Shown: piece by piece, positions 33,228 through 41,449 of the stretch
How the letters are laid out: each line of letters starts with the position of its first letter
Numbering within the stretch: the first letter of the stretch is position 1
From: Paenibacillus athensensis
GTDB lineage: Bacteria > Bacillota > Bacilli > Paenibacillales > NBRC-103111
NCBI RefSeq assembly: GCF_004514475.2
Contig: NZ_MYFO02000001.1
Location: 62,001-126,000 of the forward strand
Length of the DNA: 64,000 bases
Direction: 5' to 3'
Position numbers and translations under genes: made by a program
The notes under the pieces: generated by a model
Databases searched by the model: none
Told to the model about the DNA's origin: nothing
Seen by the model: the letters and a program-made list of their open reading frames with translations, nothing else

Positions 33228-34697
33228 ATGCTTCGGAATCGAAAATGGAGCGAAGCGGAGTTTCGGGCCAAACGCGATGAGGTGCTGCGGACGTGGCCAA
33301 CCGGCGCAGGCGTCGATCTTGACGAAGCGGTCGCTTATGTCAAGCGGCTGCCTGCGGCCAAATCGTTTCACCGCAAGCTGGCAGACGCCGCAGCGGACGG
33401 GCGCTCTCTGGTCCAGCCGCGCGGGGGCGTCGGCGTGCTCGGCGAGCATATCAAGCTGCTGCGGCATTTGCAGGACGCCGGGCAGGCCGATCTGCTGCCG
33501 ACCACCATCGACAGCTACACTCGCCAAAACCGCTACGCCGAAGGCGAAACCGGCATTCGCGAAAGCGAAGCCGCCGGCCGCTCGCTGCTTAACGGCTTTC
33601 CCGCTGTCAACTACGGCGTCGCGGGCTGCCGCCGCGTTCAGGAAGCCGTCGCGATCCCTGTAGAGGCGCGGCACGGCACACCCGATGCCCGGCTGCTGTC
33701 GGAAATCGTCTATGCGTCCGGCTGGACCTCCAACGAGGGCGGCGGCATCTCGTACAACATCCCCTATGCCAAGTCGGTGCCGCTGGAGCGCTCGCTGCTC
33801 GATTGGCAGTACTGCGACCGGCTAACCGGCTTATATGAGGAAATGGGCATTCGGCTCAATCGCGAGCCTTACGGGCCGCTGACCGGCACGCTGGTGCCGC
33901 CCTGCGTGTCCAATGCTGTGGCGATTCTCGAAGCGCTGCTGGCCGCCGAGCAAGGCGTTAAATGTCTGACGCTGGGCTACGGACAATGCGGCAATTTGCT
34001 GCAGGACGTGGCGGCGCTGCGGGCGCTCAAGGAGCAGGCGGCGGCGTATTTGGCGACGTATGGCTACAGCGACGTGCATCTGACGACCGTGTTCCATCAG
34101 TGGATGGGCGGGTTTCCGACGGATGAGCTGCAAGCCACCTCGCTGATTCTTTGGGGAACGGTGACGGCGTCGCTGGCCGGCGCAACCAAAATTATCGTCA
34201 AAACGACCCAGGAAGCGCTCGGCGTCCCAACGATGGAAGCGAACGCGCAAGCCACACGGCTGACCAAAGAGATGGCGACGCTCACGCGCGGCCAGCGGCT
34301 GCCGGCGTCTCCGGCGCTGGAACAGGAGGTAAGGCTGATCAAGGAAGAGACGGATTGCTTGCTCGCGAAGGTACTGGAGCTGGGCGAGGGAGACTGGGCC
34401 GTCGGCACGGTGCGGGCGTTCGCGGCAGGGACGCTCGATATTCCTTTTGCCCCAAGCCGCTACAATGCCGGACGCATCTTGCCCGCCCGCGATAACGACG
34501 GCGCGATCCGGCTGCTCGACTGCGGCCAACTGCCGCTGTCTCCGGCGATTCGCAGCTTTCACCGCGACAAGCTGGAGCAACGCGCGCGCCACGAAAAACG
34601 CAGCGTACAATTCCAAATGGTCGTCGACGACATCTACGCCGTCTCGCGCGGCGCGTTAATCGGCCGGCCGCTGCAGGAGCAATTTTCGAACCTATAA
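33228..34697 (+). CDS. glmE: Glutamate mutase epsilon (catalytic) subunit
   Basis: 489 residues, close to the usual 480-485, starting at ATG 33228 behind AAAGGAG. Typical segments include [54 protein letters not shown] and a C-terminal [21 protein letters not shown]. With GlmS it forms the active mutase that makes 3-methylaspartate. All three genes of the set are intact. In secondary metabolism this amino acid feeds vicenistatin-type beta-amino acids and lipopeptides such as friulimicin. Confidence 0.94.
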   Translation: MLRNRKWSEAEFRAKRDEVLRTWPTGAGVDLDEAVAYVKRLPAAKSFHRKLADAAADGRSLVQPRGGVGVLGEHIKLLRHLQDAGQADLLPTTIDSYTRQNRYAEGETGIRESEAAGRSLLNGFPAVNYGVAGCRRVQEAVAIPVEARHGTPDARLLSEIVYASGWTSNEGGGISYNIPYAKSVPLERSLLDWQYCDRLTGLYEEMGIRLNREPYGPLTGTLVPPCVSNAVAILEALLAAEQGVKCLTLGYGQCGNLLQDVAALRALKEQAAAYLATYGYSDVHLTTVFHQWMGGFPTDELQATSLILWGTVTASLAGATKIIVKTTQEALGVPTMEANAQATRLTKEMATLTRGQRLPASPALEQEVRLIKEETDCLLAKVLELGEGDWAVGTVRAFAAGTLDIPFAPSRYNAGRILPARDNDGAIRLLDCGQLPLSPAIRSFHRDKLEQRARHEKRSVQFQMVVDDIYAVSRGALIGRPLQEQFSNL

Positions 34698-34711
34698 TCA
34701 GGAGGGAACTT

Positions 34712-35671
34712 ATGTCAGCTGTCGTACAATTCGCCAAGCCGCACATGTACACGAATCCGTTGATTCTCAATTGCCGGGAATACCACGTTTGCGAATATAT
34801 GCAGGCGTATGGCGTCGAGCATCATTGGCTGTTTTCCGACAACTGGGGCTTTCATTACCGCGCGCTGGACGACTTTTCCGTGCTGGCGGACGCGGCGACG
34901 ACGCCGTTCTGGGACAATCTCAAGCGGCTGTATCAGACGGACAAGCTCGATTATCGTCCCGACGAGCTGCTGGATGTGCTCAAGCCGGCGCTGTCGCGCA
35001 GCATCTGTCTTTTTACGTTTGCCGACACCTACTACTTGCCTTGGCATGACAAATTTGAAACCGAACACGGCCCCTTCCATTTCATTATCACCCAATGGGA
35101 CGAGGCGGGACGGCACGTGTTTGTGCGGCGCGGCCTGTTCCTGGAATTTGACGGCTGGCTGCCCTACGACCAGATCCGTACAGCCTTTGAATCGTGGAAC
35201 AGCCAATGCTTCGAGTTGACGAAGCCTACGCTTGCGGTAGATGCTCATGTGCTCAAAAGCCAGCTTCAACGCTGCCTCGCCCGCATCGTCGGCAATCCCG
35301 ACGGCGGCTTGTCCGGGCTGTACGGCTTGCGCCAGTTCCGCGACGATTTGGCGGACACGCAGCTTGACGTGCTGGCGCTGATCGACGTTTGGTGGGAGCG
35401 CCTGCGGGAAGTAATCGATGCACGCAGCCGCTTCCTGGAATTTTTGCACTACCTGCACGCCGAAAGCAAGCTGGTATCGCACGTCGAAGCCGAATGCGTT
35501 GAGGCGTTCCAAGCCGCCGTCGAGCTGTGGAACGAGCTGCGCAGCGGCGCCCAGCGCCAAAAAATCGTCGGCACCGCCGCCCCCGCCAAGCTGCTCGCCA
35601 AGCTGGAGCAGGTGATTGCTGCTGAGGAGCAATGCGCCCTGCAACTGGCTTCCTTCCTGCACAAGATATGA
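34712..35671 (+). CDS. BtrH-like acyltransferase-fold protein, copy 3
   Basis: 319 residues, start ATG 34712 behind CAGGAGGGA, 14 nt after glmE. Similar in length and arrangement to copy 1: an N-terminal LILNCREYHVCEYMQAYG (Cys21 and Cys27), then the shared DTYYLPWHDKFETEHGPFHF motif (compare DAYYMPWLPYFGREHQEHSF in copy 1) and a helical C-terminus. It is the last gene that clearly belongs to the cluster. The family assignment rests on these motifs and the context. Confidence 0.6.
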   Translation: MSAVVQFAKPHMYTNPLILNCREYHVCEYMQAYGVEHHWLFSDNWGFHYRALDDFSVLADAATTPFWDNLKRLYQTDKLDYRPDELLDVLKPALSRSICLFTFADTYYLPWHDKFETEHGPFHFIITQWDEAGRHVFVRRGLFLEFDGWLPYDQIRTAFESWNSQCFELTKPTLAVDAHVLKSQLQRCLARIVGNPDGGLSGLYGLRQFRDDLADTQLDVLALIDVWWERLREVIDARSRFLEFLHYLHAESKLVSHVEAECVEAFQAAVELWNELRSGAQRQKIVGTAAPAKLLAKLEQVIAAEEQCALQLASFLHKI

Positions 35672-35677
35672 TACAAT
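35672..35677 (+). promoter_or_regulatory. Possible -10 box for the DinB gene
   Basis: TACAAT, preceded by TATGA, lies about 56 nt upstream of the DinB-like start; no clear -35 box is seen. It suggests that gene can be transcribed separately. Confidence 0.25.
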
Positions 35678-35732
35678 ACTCTTGCAGAGCCCGTTTATGG
35701 GACATTCAGGAAAACAGGTGGGAGCTGAAGGC

Positions 35733-36266
35733 ATGGTGGATTTGATAAACGATGTACTGGGCGCGATGGACACGCAGCTGCGGCGGATCGAGGTGTGTCT
35801 GGAGCGATTGACCGAGGAACAGGTTTGGGAGCGGCTGCGCGAGGGCATGAACAGCGTCGGCAACCTGTGCGTCCATCTGGCCGGCAACGAGCACCAGCAT
35901 TTCATTAGCGGCATCGGCGGCAAAAGAATGATCCGCGAGCGCACGCGCGAATTTACGATGAGCGGCAGCTATACCCGCGACGGACTGGTCGCGCTACTGC
36001 GCAGCGTCCGCGAGGAGGCCCGCAGCTACTTGACGCTGCTGACGGCGGCCGATTTGGGACGCGATGTGACGATTTTTTATGGCGTCGAGGACTGGTTCAC
36101 GATGAAGGATCGCGGCGTGAGCGAGCAGGAGCCGTGTTACACGCGCAAGCTGGGGACGATTTTGCTGCAGGTGGCCGAGCATTATGCGTACCACGCCGGG
36201 CAGATCGTGCTGATCACCAAGCAATTGCAAGCGACAACGGAGAATGTGACGGAATTCCGCCACTAG
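35733..36266 (+). CDS. DinB-like/DUF1572 four-helix protein
   Basis: 177 residues. It is predicted all-helical, with the metal-ligand pattern of the DinB/YfiT superfamily: VHLAGNEHQHF in the N-terminal half and EHYAYHAGQIVLITKQL at the C-terminus. Members include thiol-dependent transferases (bacillithiol S-transferases) and many of unknown role. The ATG at 35733 has GGTGGGAG upstream. It may be the last gene of the cluster operon or a separate unit. If part of it, it could serve in resistance or detoxification. Confidence 0.82.
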   Translation: MVDLINDVLGAMDTQLRRIEVCLERLTEEQVWERLREGMNSVGNLCVHLAGNEHQHFISGIGGKRMIRERTREFTMSGSYTRDGLVALLRSVREEARSYLTLLTAADLGRDVTIFYGVEDWFTMKDRGVSEQEPCYTRKLGTILLQVAEHYAYHAGQIVLITKQLQATTENVTEFRH

Positions 36267-36287
36267 GCGAAGATGGGCAAGGAACGG

Positions 36288-36332
36288 GGCTTACTCCCGG
36301 CAGTGCGAGCTGCTGGGGGTGGGCTTTTTTAT
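36288..36332 (+). terminator. Terminator at the end of the biosynthetic region
   Basis: GGCTTACTCCCGGCAG pairs with CTGCTGGGGGTGGGC around a 6-nt loop (with G-U pairs), followed by a six-T run. Confidence 0.8.
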
Positions 36333-36371
36333 ATGCGAAAACATGCGGGCCTCCCTTGTTCTTTTGCATTG

Positions 36372-36387
36372 AAGGAACGGGTTCCTT
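36372..36387. promoter_or_regulatory. Short palindrome AAGGAAC-GG-GTTCCTT
   Basis: Seven-base arms with a 2-nt centre, about 70 nt upstream of the DUF5984-like gene. Possible operator. Confidence 0.25.
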
Positions 36388-36455
36388 TTGACGAAAAAAC
36401 GGACTATCATGGAACTAGCGAGATGTCCAAGTGGCGATAGAACAGGAGCCGGCTT

Positions 36456-37247
36456 ATGTTTAAATTTTTACTGAAAGGGTTGGAAGAAATTACGCCTTGG
36501 GGCGAAGGCAATCAGCGCTATCTGCACTGGTTCGGCCTGACCGACGCTTGGTATTGGCTTGACATTGAAGGTGTGCAATTGCTGCGTTACAGTGATGAAT
36601 TTCTACAGAAATATCTTTCACAGCTTCCCTATGTGGATTATCAGTTAGCCCGGCTGTTTTGGGACTTTACCGGGATTGTGAGAGACGTGTTGGCACCGAT
36701 TCCCGACGAGGTGTTTGCTAACATCCGCACTTTTGAGAATTTTGAAGCGTATCTGGATACGTTGGCGGACTGGCTGGAGCATGAGTGGGACGGAACAGAA
36801 GAGGTTTATGACCGCATTTATGTTCCAGCGAGCCAATGGGTGGCCCAGCGGAGACTGGATTCCAGTTACTTGATCGGCGCGCCCCGTATTTACTTTTTCA
36901 GAAATGGGGAACAGTTTTACGTCAGATGGATCGCCGACTTTGTCGACGAGCAAGGCGTTCCCATGTGGCAGACGGCGAAAGGGGAGTACGTAGTCGATTT
37001 CGGCACCTTCGTCGCTGGGTTACAGCAATCGGTACGTGCTTTTGCCGGTGCGATGGACAAACAAGTGAAGCTTGCGCTTGACGTTCCGAGCGACCTAATT
37101 TATATTGATCGGGCCAAATTGCTCGGCAATCATGAAGAGTTTCTGCGAGAAGTGGAGGCTTACGACGATATCCTGTCGTTTGTTTCCGATTGGGCGGATT
37201 GGGAGGACGTGGCTGCGAAAATTACACAAATCCGCTGGGGCGGTTGA
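36456..37247 (+). CDS. DUF5984-like protein
   Basis: 263 residues, cytoplasmic, acidic and rich in Trp/Tyr. The segments FLLKGLEEITPWGEGN, LHWFGLTDAWYWL and the pair of YDDILSF-type ends fit proteins annotated as DUF5984, a family without a known role that is common in accessory regions and sometimes near polymorphic toxins. The gene is less GC-rich than the cluster. It is followed by a membrane protein gene 40 nt downstream, and no toxin gene is visible here. Confidence 0.65.
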   Translation: MFKFLLKGLEEITPWGEGNQRYLHWFGLTDAWYWLDIEGVQLLRYSDEFLQKYLSQLPYVDYQLARLFWDFTGIVRDVLAPIPDEVFANIRTFENFEAYLDTLADWLEHEWDGTEEVYDRIYVPASQWVAQRRLDSSYLIGAPRIYFFRNGEQFYVRWIADFVDEQGVPMWQTAKGEYVVDFGTFVAGLQQSVRAFAGAMDKQVKLALDVPSDLIYIDRAKLLGNHEEFLREVEAYDDILSFVSDWADWEDVAAKITQIRWGG

Positions 37248-37287
37248 ACCGAACACGGAGGGATATACATTCAGGGAGGCGAGCCCG

Positions 37288-37704
37288 ATGAGCGATATCA
37301 AAATCAGCTATCTGCAAGAGGATCATATGAATGTGAAGCTAGTCAAAACCAAGATTGTGACAGCGCTGATTACAACTTTTATTATTATTCTGCTGTATGG
37401 TGCTTGGTTCAGGAGTCTGGAGTTCATTCTTATTCCATTTGTCGGAGTCATCATGATGATCGTTTTCATCTTGCCGTTGTCGTTCATTTGTGAAACGTAT
37501 TTGAATTCCCTCCGGCCTGTGTTCCGGATTCTTTTGACCCTGTTGATTCAAGTTCTGATTCCTATATTTCTTGTCTTTTTGGTGGAGTTTTACGTTTTTC
37601 CTTTTTATGGGATATGGGGGTGCGCTTATTTCTTGAATTCGTTTTTGTTTTTTACAGTTTATGGTGTGGTTAAGGGGTATAGGACGGTCAGGCGGAGGAG
37701 GTAA
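37288..37704 (+). CDS. Small integral membrane protein
   Basis: 138 residues, start ATG 37288 behind GGGAGG. About four hydrophobic segments (ALITTFIIILLYGAW, FILIPFVGVIMMIVFIL, RILLTLLIQVLIPIFLVFL and the last around LNSFLFFTVYGVV) suggest an integral membrane protein with a basic tail (GYRTVRRRR). No family recognised. The codon and base use is less GC-rich than in the cluster. A 31-residue membrane peptide gene follows by 8 nt. Confidence 0.7.
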   Translation: MSDIKISYLQEDHMNVKLVKTKIVTALITTFIIILLYGAWFRSLEFILIPFVGVIMMIVFILPLSFICETYLNSLRPVFRILLTLLIQVLIPIFLVFLVEFYVFPFYGIWGCAYFLNSFLFFTVYGVVKGYRTVRRRR

Positions 37705-37711
37705 GCAAACG

Positions 37712-37807
37712 ATGCAATTTGAGCTGAGTACGGCTGTATATCAGATTTTGGGAATTATTTTCGTTATATTGTTGGGGTATGTATGTTTTCGCTGGATTAA
37801 AAAGTGA
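37712..37807 (+). CDS. 31-residue single-span membrane peptide
   Basis: A short frame behind AGGAGGT (9 nt before ATG): it begins MQFELSTAVYQ, continues with a strongly hydrophobic stretch (ILGIIFVILLGYVCF) and ends RWIKK. The positive C-terminus is consistent with a small bitopic membrane protein. Its position 8 nt after the membrane protein gene suggests they are co-transcribed and may interact. Confidence 0.55.
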   Translation: MQFELSTAVYQILGIIFVILLGYVCFRWIKK

Positions 37808-37884
37808 GTTTAACTTTGCCTACAGCCTAAGAATTAAGCCATTAAGATTGGACAAAAAAAGAGGGGCTTTATGAAAAATACGAA

Positions 37885-37902
37885 ATCCCCCTTCCGGGGG
37901 AT
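37885..37902 (-). terminator. Terminator of the lipoprotein gene
   Basis: ATCCCCC and GGGGGAT pair around a 4-nt loop; on the minus strand TTCGTATTTTTC follows. It lies 23 nt after the stop of the lipoprotein gene. Confidence 0.65.
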
Positions 37903-37925
37903 CAATGAAATCTATGATTTTATAT

Positions 37926-38753
37926 CTAGCTACAATAGAATTGCTTCACAGCGTCTTCAAGCTGTTTCTCAAAGAAGGATGTATCTTCATCCTTTTTATT
38001 CAATTTTTTGATATCTGGGATGTCATAGCCTTGTACTCCTTGCGTGTTAAATTCGTGCTCCCCTTCAGTTAGCTGTACAGGTGCATACGAAGCCAATCCG
38101 TCGAGTCTGACAAACCAAACATTAACTACATCTTCATATTCATAAAAATCTACGATGTATACTTTCGCACCTTTCCATAATTCGGACTCCGTTCCTTGTG
38201 CAAAATCCTGACACCTGTCAGTTGCATATTCTTCTACTGCTTTTATCATTTTATCTTTACGAGGTGAAGTGCCGTAGTTCGGCTTATGCGGAGATTCCAC
38301 TTTGATCATTAAATTACCTGCATTCTCGTAATTTCCTGGAGGGTAAAGGTCCTTGTCTGCTTGCTTGATAAAGCCGGAAGCATATACAATACCGTTTGAA
38401 TAGATGATCTTGGCTAACCAATCGCCCAGCTCTGTTTGAATATAAACAGATTGGGTATCCGATGTGTATACTCGAACTTCTGCAGTCAGTTCTTTCCCGA
38501 CAAGGGGGGCAAAATCAAACTGTTTTTCTGTTTCATTTGGATAAAACCATAGTCGATAATTGATAAATTCCGCAAAGGCTTTTTTTATGTTTTCCATATT
38601 CATCTTTGGGGGGAGTTCCAATTCGCTTGCCGTTGCTGCTGTTGCTGAATTAGACAGCTCATGTTGGCTGTTAGTGTTGATTCTGGGCAAAGTCGAACAA
38701 CCACTTAAAAATATAATAATAAGGATTGCAGCTATCGCTTTTCTTTTATTCAC
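37926..38753 (-). CDS. Lipoprotein of unknown function
   Basis: 275 residues from a GTG at 38753 (GGAGGA 8 nt upstream; a longer frame starts at 38789 without such a site). The N-terminus is NKRKAIAAILIIIFLSGCST with a lipobox LSGC, so the protein should be anchored to the outer face of the membrane. A Ser/Thr/Ala-rich spacer follows, then a globular domain (VYIQTELGDWLAKIIYSNGIV, AKVYIVDFYEYEDVVNVWF). No family recognised. It is AT-richer than its neighbours and converges with the small membrane peptide gene, consistent with an acquired patch. Confidence 0.75.
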   Translation of the reverse strand: MNKRKAIAAILIIIFLSGCSTLPRINTNSQHELSNSATAATASELELPPKMNMENIKKAFAEFINYRLWFYPNETEKQFDFAPLVGKELTAEVRVYTSDTQSVYIQTELGDWLAKIIYSNGIVYASGFIKQADKDLYPPGNYENAGNLMIKVESPHKPNYGTSPRKDKMIKAVEEYATDRCQDFAQGTESELWKGAKVYIVDFYEYEDVVNVWFVRLDGLASYAPVQLTEGEHEFNTQGVQGYDIPDIKKLNKKDEDTSFFEKQLEDAVKQFYCS

Positions 38754-39026
38754 CTGATGGTCCTCCGTTTTCCCCAACATCTCGATCATAATAGATAATA
38801 TAATGTAATTTTCCTATGCGTGGATCTTACTATTTTACAAAACTTCACTAATAAATGATAGAAAAATTTGGGAATGAATGCTGACAAATGGCTCAGCCAA
38901 CAAAAAGATATTGAGATTTGGGGATTATATATTCCCATCCGCTTCCCCCTCCATTTTCATCCTACCCGAATCCCCGAAATCATGATAGAATAACGGAAAA
39001 TTGGCTTGCGAGGTTGGGAGAACGGC

Positions 39027-40010
39027 ATGAAACGACTCATCATGATTGCGATTATTGCCAGCAGCTGTCTGGCGTTGACGTTTTCCTTATATTATATGCT
39101 CACGGTCTATCAGAGCGATTTGGGCATGTCGAGCGGCGGGGCGCCGATGACGCAGGCGCAGGCGAAGCGCATTGTGATCATTTCGCAGGAACAGGGCAGC
39201 TTCATGATGAACGAGATTCAGCAAGGTGCGCGCGAAGCGGCTCAGGTCCATCAGGTGATGATCGATTTCTGGGGCGTATACCGTTCGAATCTGGAAGAGC
39301 TGGTTCAGCAGGTAGATATTGCAATCGCTTCCAAAGTAGACGGGATTATCGTCGAAGGCGTGGACGATCCGGAATTTGAGCGTATTGTCAGCAAGGCGAC
39401 GTCGCGAGGCATTCCGGTCATTACGATCAATTCGGATGCGCCGCACAGCTTGCGCAAGGCGTATGTCGGGTCGGATCATCACCAGGAGGGGATTGTGCTC
39501 GGGGAGTATATCGCTGCGCAGCTCAAGGGCCAAGGTCAGGTGGGCGTGATTCGCAATGCGACGGGGTCGGCGGCCGACGATTTGCGGCTCAAGGGCTTGA
39601 GCGAGGTGCTGGAGCGCTACAGCGGCATGAAGCTGGTGTTTGCGTCGGACGATACGATCACCGGGCAGCCGAATATGCAGGTGTACGATATTTTGAACCA
39701 TTATCCGCAGGTCAGTGCGTTTGTCAGTTTGCCGACGGCATCGGGCGAAAGCATTGTGCAGGCGGTGTATTCGCGTTCGCGTGTAGACGAGTATCCGATT
39801 TTCCTGTTTGACGATTCGCCGCAGACGACGATGCTGATCGACAAGGGGATGCTGCTCGCCGGCTTGTCACCGCATTATGAGGATATGGGCCGCATGAGTG
39901 TGGATTTGGTTGTGGGCTGGCTGGACGGGACGAAGCTGCCGCTTAATGACAGCTACTTCACGCCGATTCGTGTCGTCACGGCTTCCGGCGAAGGGGGTGA
40001 CGCCCGATGA
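39027..40010 (+). CDS. Membrane-anchored sugar-binding sensor protein (XylFII-like)
   Basis: 327 residues. An N-terminal hydrophobic segment (MKRLIMIAIIASSCLALTFS) anchors a periplasmic-binding-protein type I sugar-binding domain (KRIVIISQEQGSFM, IIVEGVDDPEF, VITINSDAPH, AYVGSDHHQEG, NATGSAADDLRLKGL). It overlaps the histidine kinase gene by 4 nt. Together with the kinase and regulator it matches the XylFII-LytS-YesN arrangement known from Clostridium beijerinckii, in which the binding protein senses xylose and passes the signal to the kinase. The sugar here is not proven. Confidence 0.8.
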   Translation: MKRLIMIAIIASSCLALTFSLYYMLTVYQSDLGMSSGGAPMTQAQAKRIVIISQEQGSFMMNEIQQGAREAAQVHQVMIDFWGVYRSNLEELVQQVDIAIASKVDGIIVEGVDDPEFERIVSKATSRGIPVITINSDAPHSLRKAYVGSDHHQEGIVLGEYIAAQLKGQGQVGVIRNATGSAADDLRLKGLSEVLERYSGMKLVFASDDTITGQPNMQVYDILNHYPQVSAFVSLPTASGESIVQAVYSRSRVDEYPIFLFDDSPQTTMLIDKGMLLAGLSPHYEDMGRMSVDLVVGWLDGTKLPLNDSYFTPIRVVTASGEGGDAR

Positions 40011-41449
40011 AAACGATCCGCAGTAAAATGATGCTGCTGTCGCTGATGATCTGGATCATCATGGCGATCATCTGGATTTCGATGAGTATTTTCAATCAGG
40101 TGACGGTGGAGAAATACAATGAAATTTTGCAGCGTTATTTGCTGATGAATCAGGCGTCACAGCTTAGCCAGCAGGCGCTGACGTCGCTTAATAACTACCG
40201 GATGACGCCGACGCTGGAGACGCTGGCCGGCTATCAGACCGACAGCAGCAAGCTGCTGCATACGGCGGCCGAGTTGAACTGGCTGCGCAATCAAGACAAC
40301 ACCATGCGGATCGACAATGTGCAAAATATGCTGGAAAGCCAAGCGGAGACGATGGACCTCGCCGTGCGTTTCCAAAAGGATAACGATGAAGAGAACGCCG
40401 CCAAGGAATTTGACGAAGCGACGAACATCTCCAAGTATATCGCCGAAGCGACGTTGACGCTGATTAGCGGCGAGCAGACGACCTATGACGCCTTTTATCG
40501 CAAAATTATCGAGCGCAGCAGCGACATCAAGAAGATGGGCTTTTGGACGCTGGCGCTTGTGTCCCTGCTGCTGCTGCTGTTCTCGTATCGCTTTGTCAAC
40601 AGCGTGACGGAGCCGATTCGCATGCTGACGCAGTCGGCGCGTGAGATTTCGCGCGGGCGGTTCGAGAATCCGATTAACGTCGAGGGCAATGACGATATGG
40701 CCTTTTTGGCGAAAACGCTCGATAACATGCGCGTCAGCGTCGGCAATCTGATCGATGAGATCCAGAGCAAGGCGCAGCTGGAATACGATTTGCACCGCCA
40801 TAAGCTGATGCTCAAGGAAAGCGAGCTGAAAAGCCTGCAAAGCCAGATTAACCCGCATTTTTTGTTCAACACATTGAACATGCTGTCGAAGGAGGCTTAT
40901 TTGGCCGGGGCGGAGCAGACGAGCGAGCTGATCAGCTCAGTGGCCGGGATGCTGCGCTACAATTTGCGCAAGATGGACAGCAAGGTGACGCTGAAGGACG
41001 AAATTGCGGTGCTGGAGGAATATTTGCATATTCAGCAGGCGCGCTTTGGCGACCGGCTGCGCGTGGTGCGCGAGATTGACGAGCGGGCGCTGCACGTGGA
41101 GGTGCCGATTCTGATTTTGCAGCCGCTGGCGGAGAACGCTTTTATTTATGCGATTGAGCCGGCCGAGGACGGCGGGACGCTGACGGTGCGCGTCAAGGAG
41201 GAAGCCGATGCGATTTGCGTCGATATTGAGGATACGGGACCGGGGATGACGGAGGAGCAGCTGGCGCGTCTGTTGACGGATAGCGGAGCGGCGGAATACA
41301 AGGGGCATTCGACGGGCATTGGCCTGCGCAATGTGACGCATCGGCTGCAGCTGTTTTACGGCGTTGACGAGATGATCGCGATACGCTCCGCGCCCGGTAA
41401 GGGCACTTGCATTACATTAAAGCTGCCGAAGGGGGCGCCAAGAGCATGA
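40007..41449 (+). CDS. Sensor histidine kinase, LytS/YesM type with HAMP
   Basis: 480 residues. Transmembrane segment 1 (MLLSLMIWIIMAIIWISMSI), an extracytoplasmic helical region (about 35-170), transmembrane segment 2 (MGFWTLALVSLLLLLFSY), HAMP (about 200-255), the H-box NPHFLFNTLNMLSKEAYL and HATPase motifs LAENAFIYAIEP, DTGPGMTEEQ, STGIGLRNVTHRL. It overlaps the sensor protein upstream and the regulator downstream by 4 nt each, so the three are produced together. The helical sensor domain probably contacts the sugar-binding protein. Confidence 0.93.
   Translation: MKTIRSKMMLLSLMIWIIMAIIWISMSIFNQVTVEKYNEILQRYLLMNQASQLSQQALTSLNNYRMTPTLETLAGYQTDSSKLLHTAAELNWLRNQDNTMRIDNVQNMLESQAETMDLAVRFQKDNDEENAAKEFDEATNISKYIAEATLTLISGEQTTYDAFYRKIIERSSDIKKMGFWTLALVSLLLLLFSYRFVNSVTEPIRMLTQSAREISRGRFENPINVEGNDDMAFLAKTLDNMRVSVGNLIDEIQSKAQLEYDLHRHKLMLKESELKSLQSQINPHFLFNTLNMLSKEAYLAGAEQTSELISSVAGMLRYNLRKMDSKVTLKDEIAVLEEYLHIQQARFGDRLRVVREIDERALHVEVPILILQPLAENAFIYAIEPAEDGGTLTVRVKEEADAICVDIEDTGPGMTEEQLARLLTDSGAAEYKGHSTGIGLRNVTHRLQLFYGVDEMIAIRSAPGKGTCITLKLPKGAPRA

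Noticed and set aside
31654-33300. 548-codon open frame on the minus strand opposite glmL
   Set aside because: Arg/Gln/His-rich translation without motifs, antisense to GlmL.
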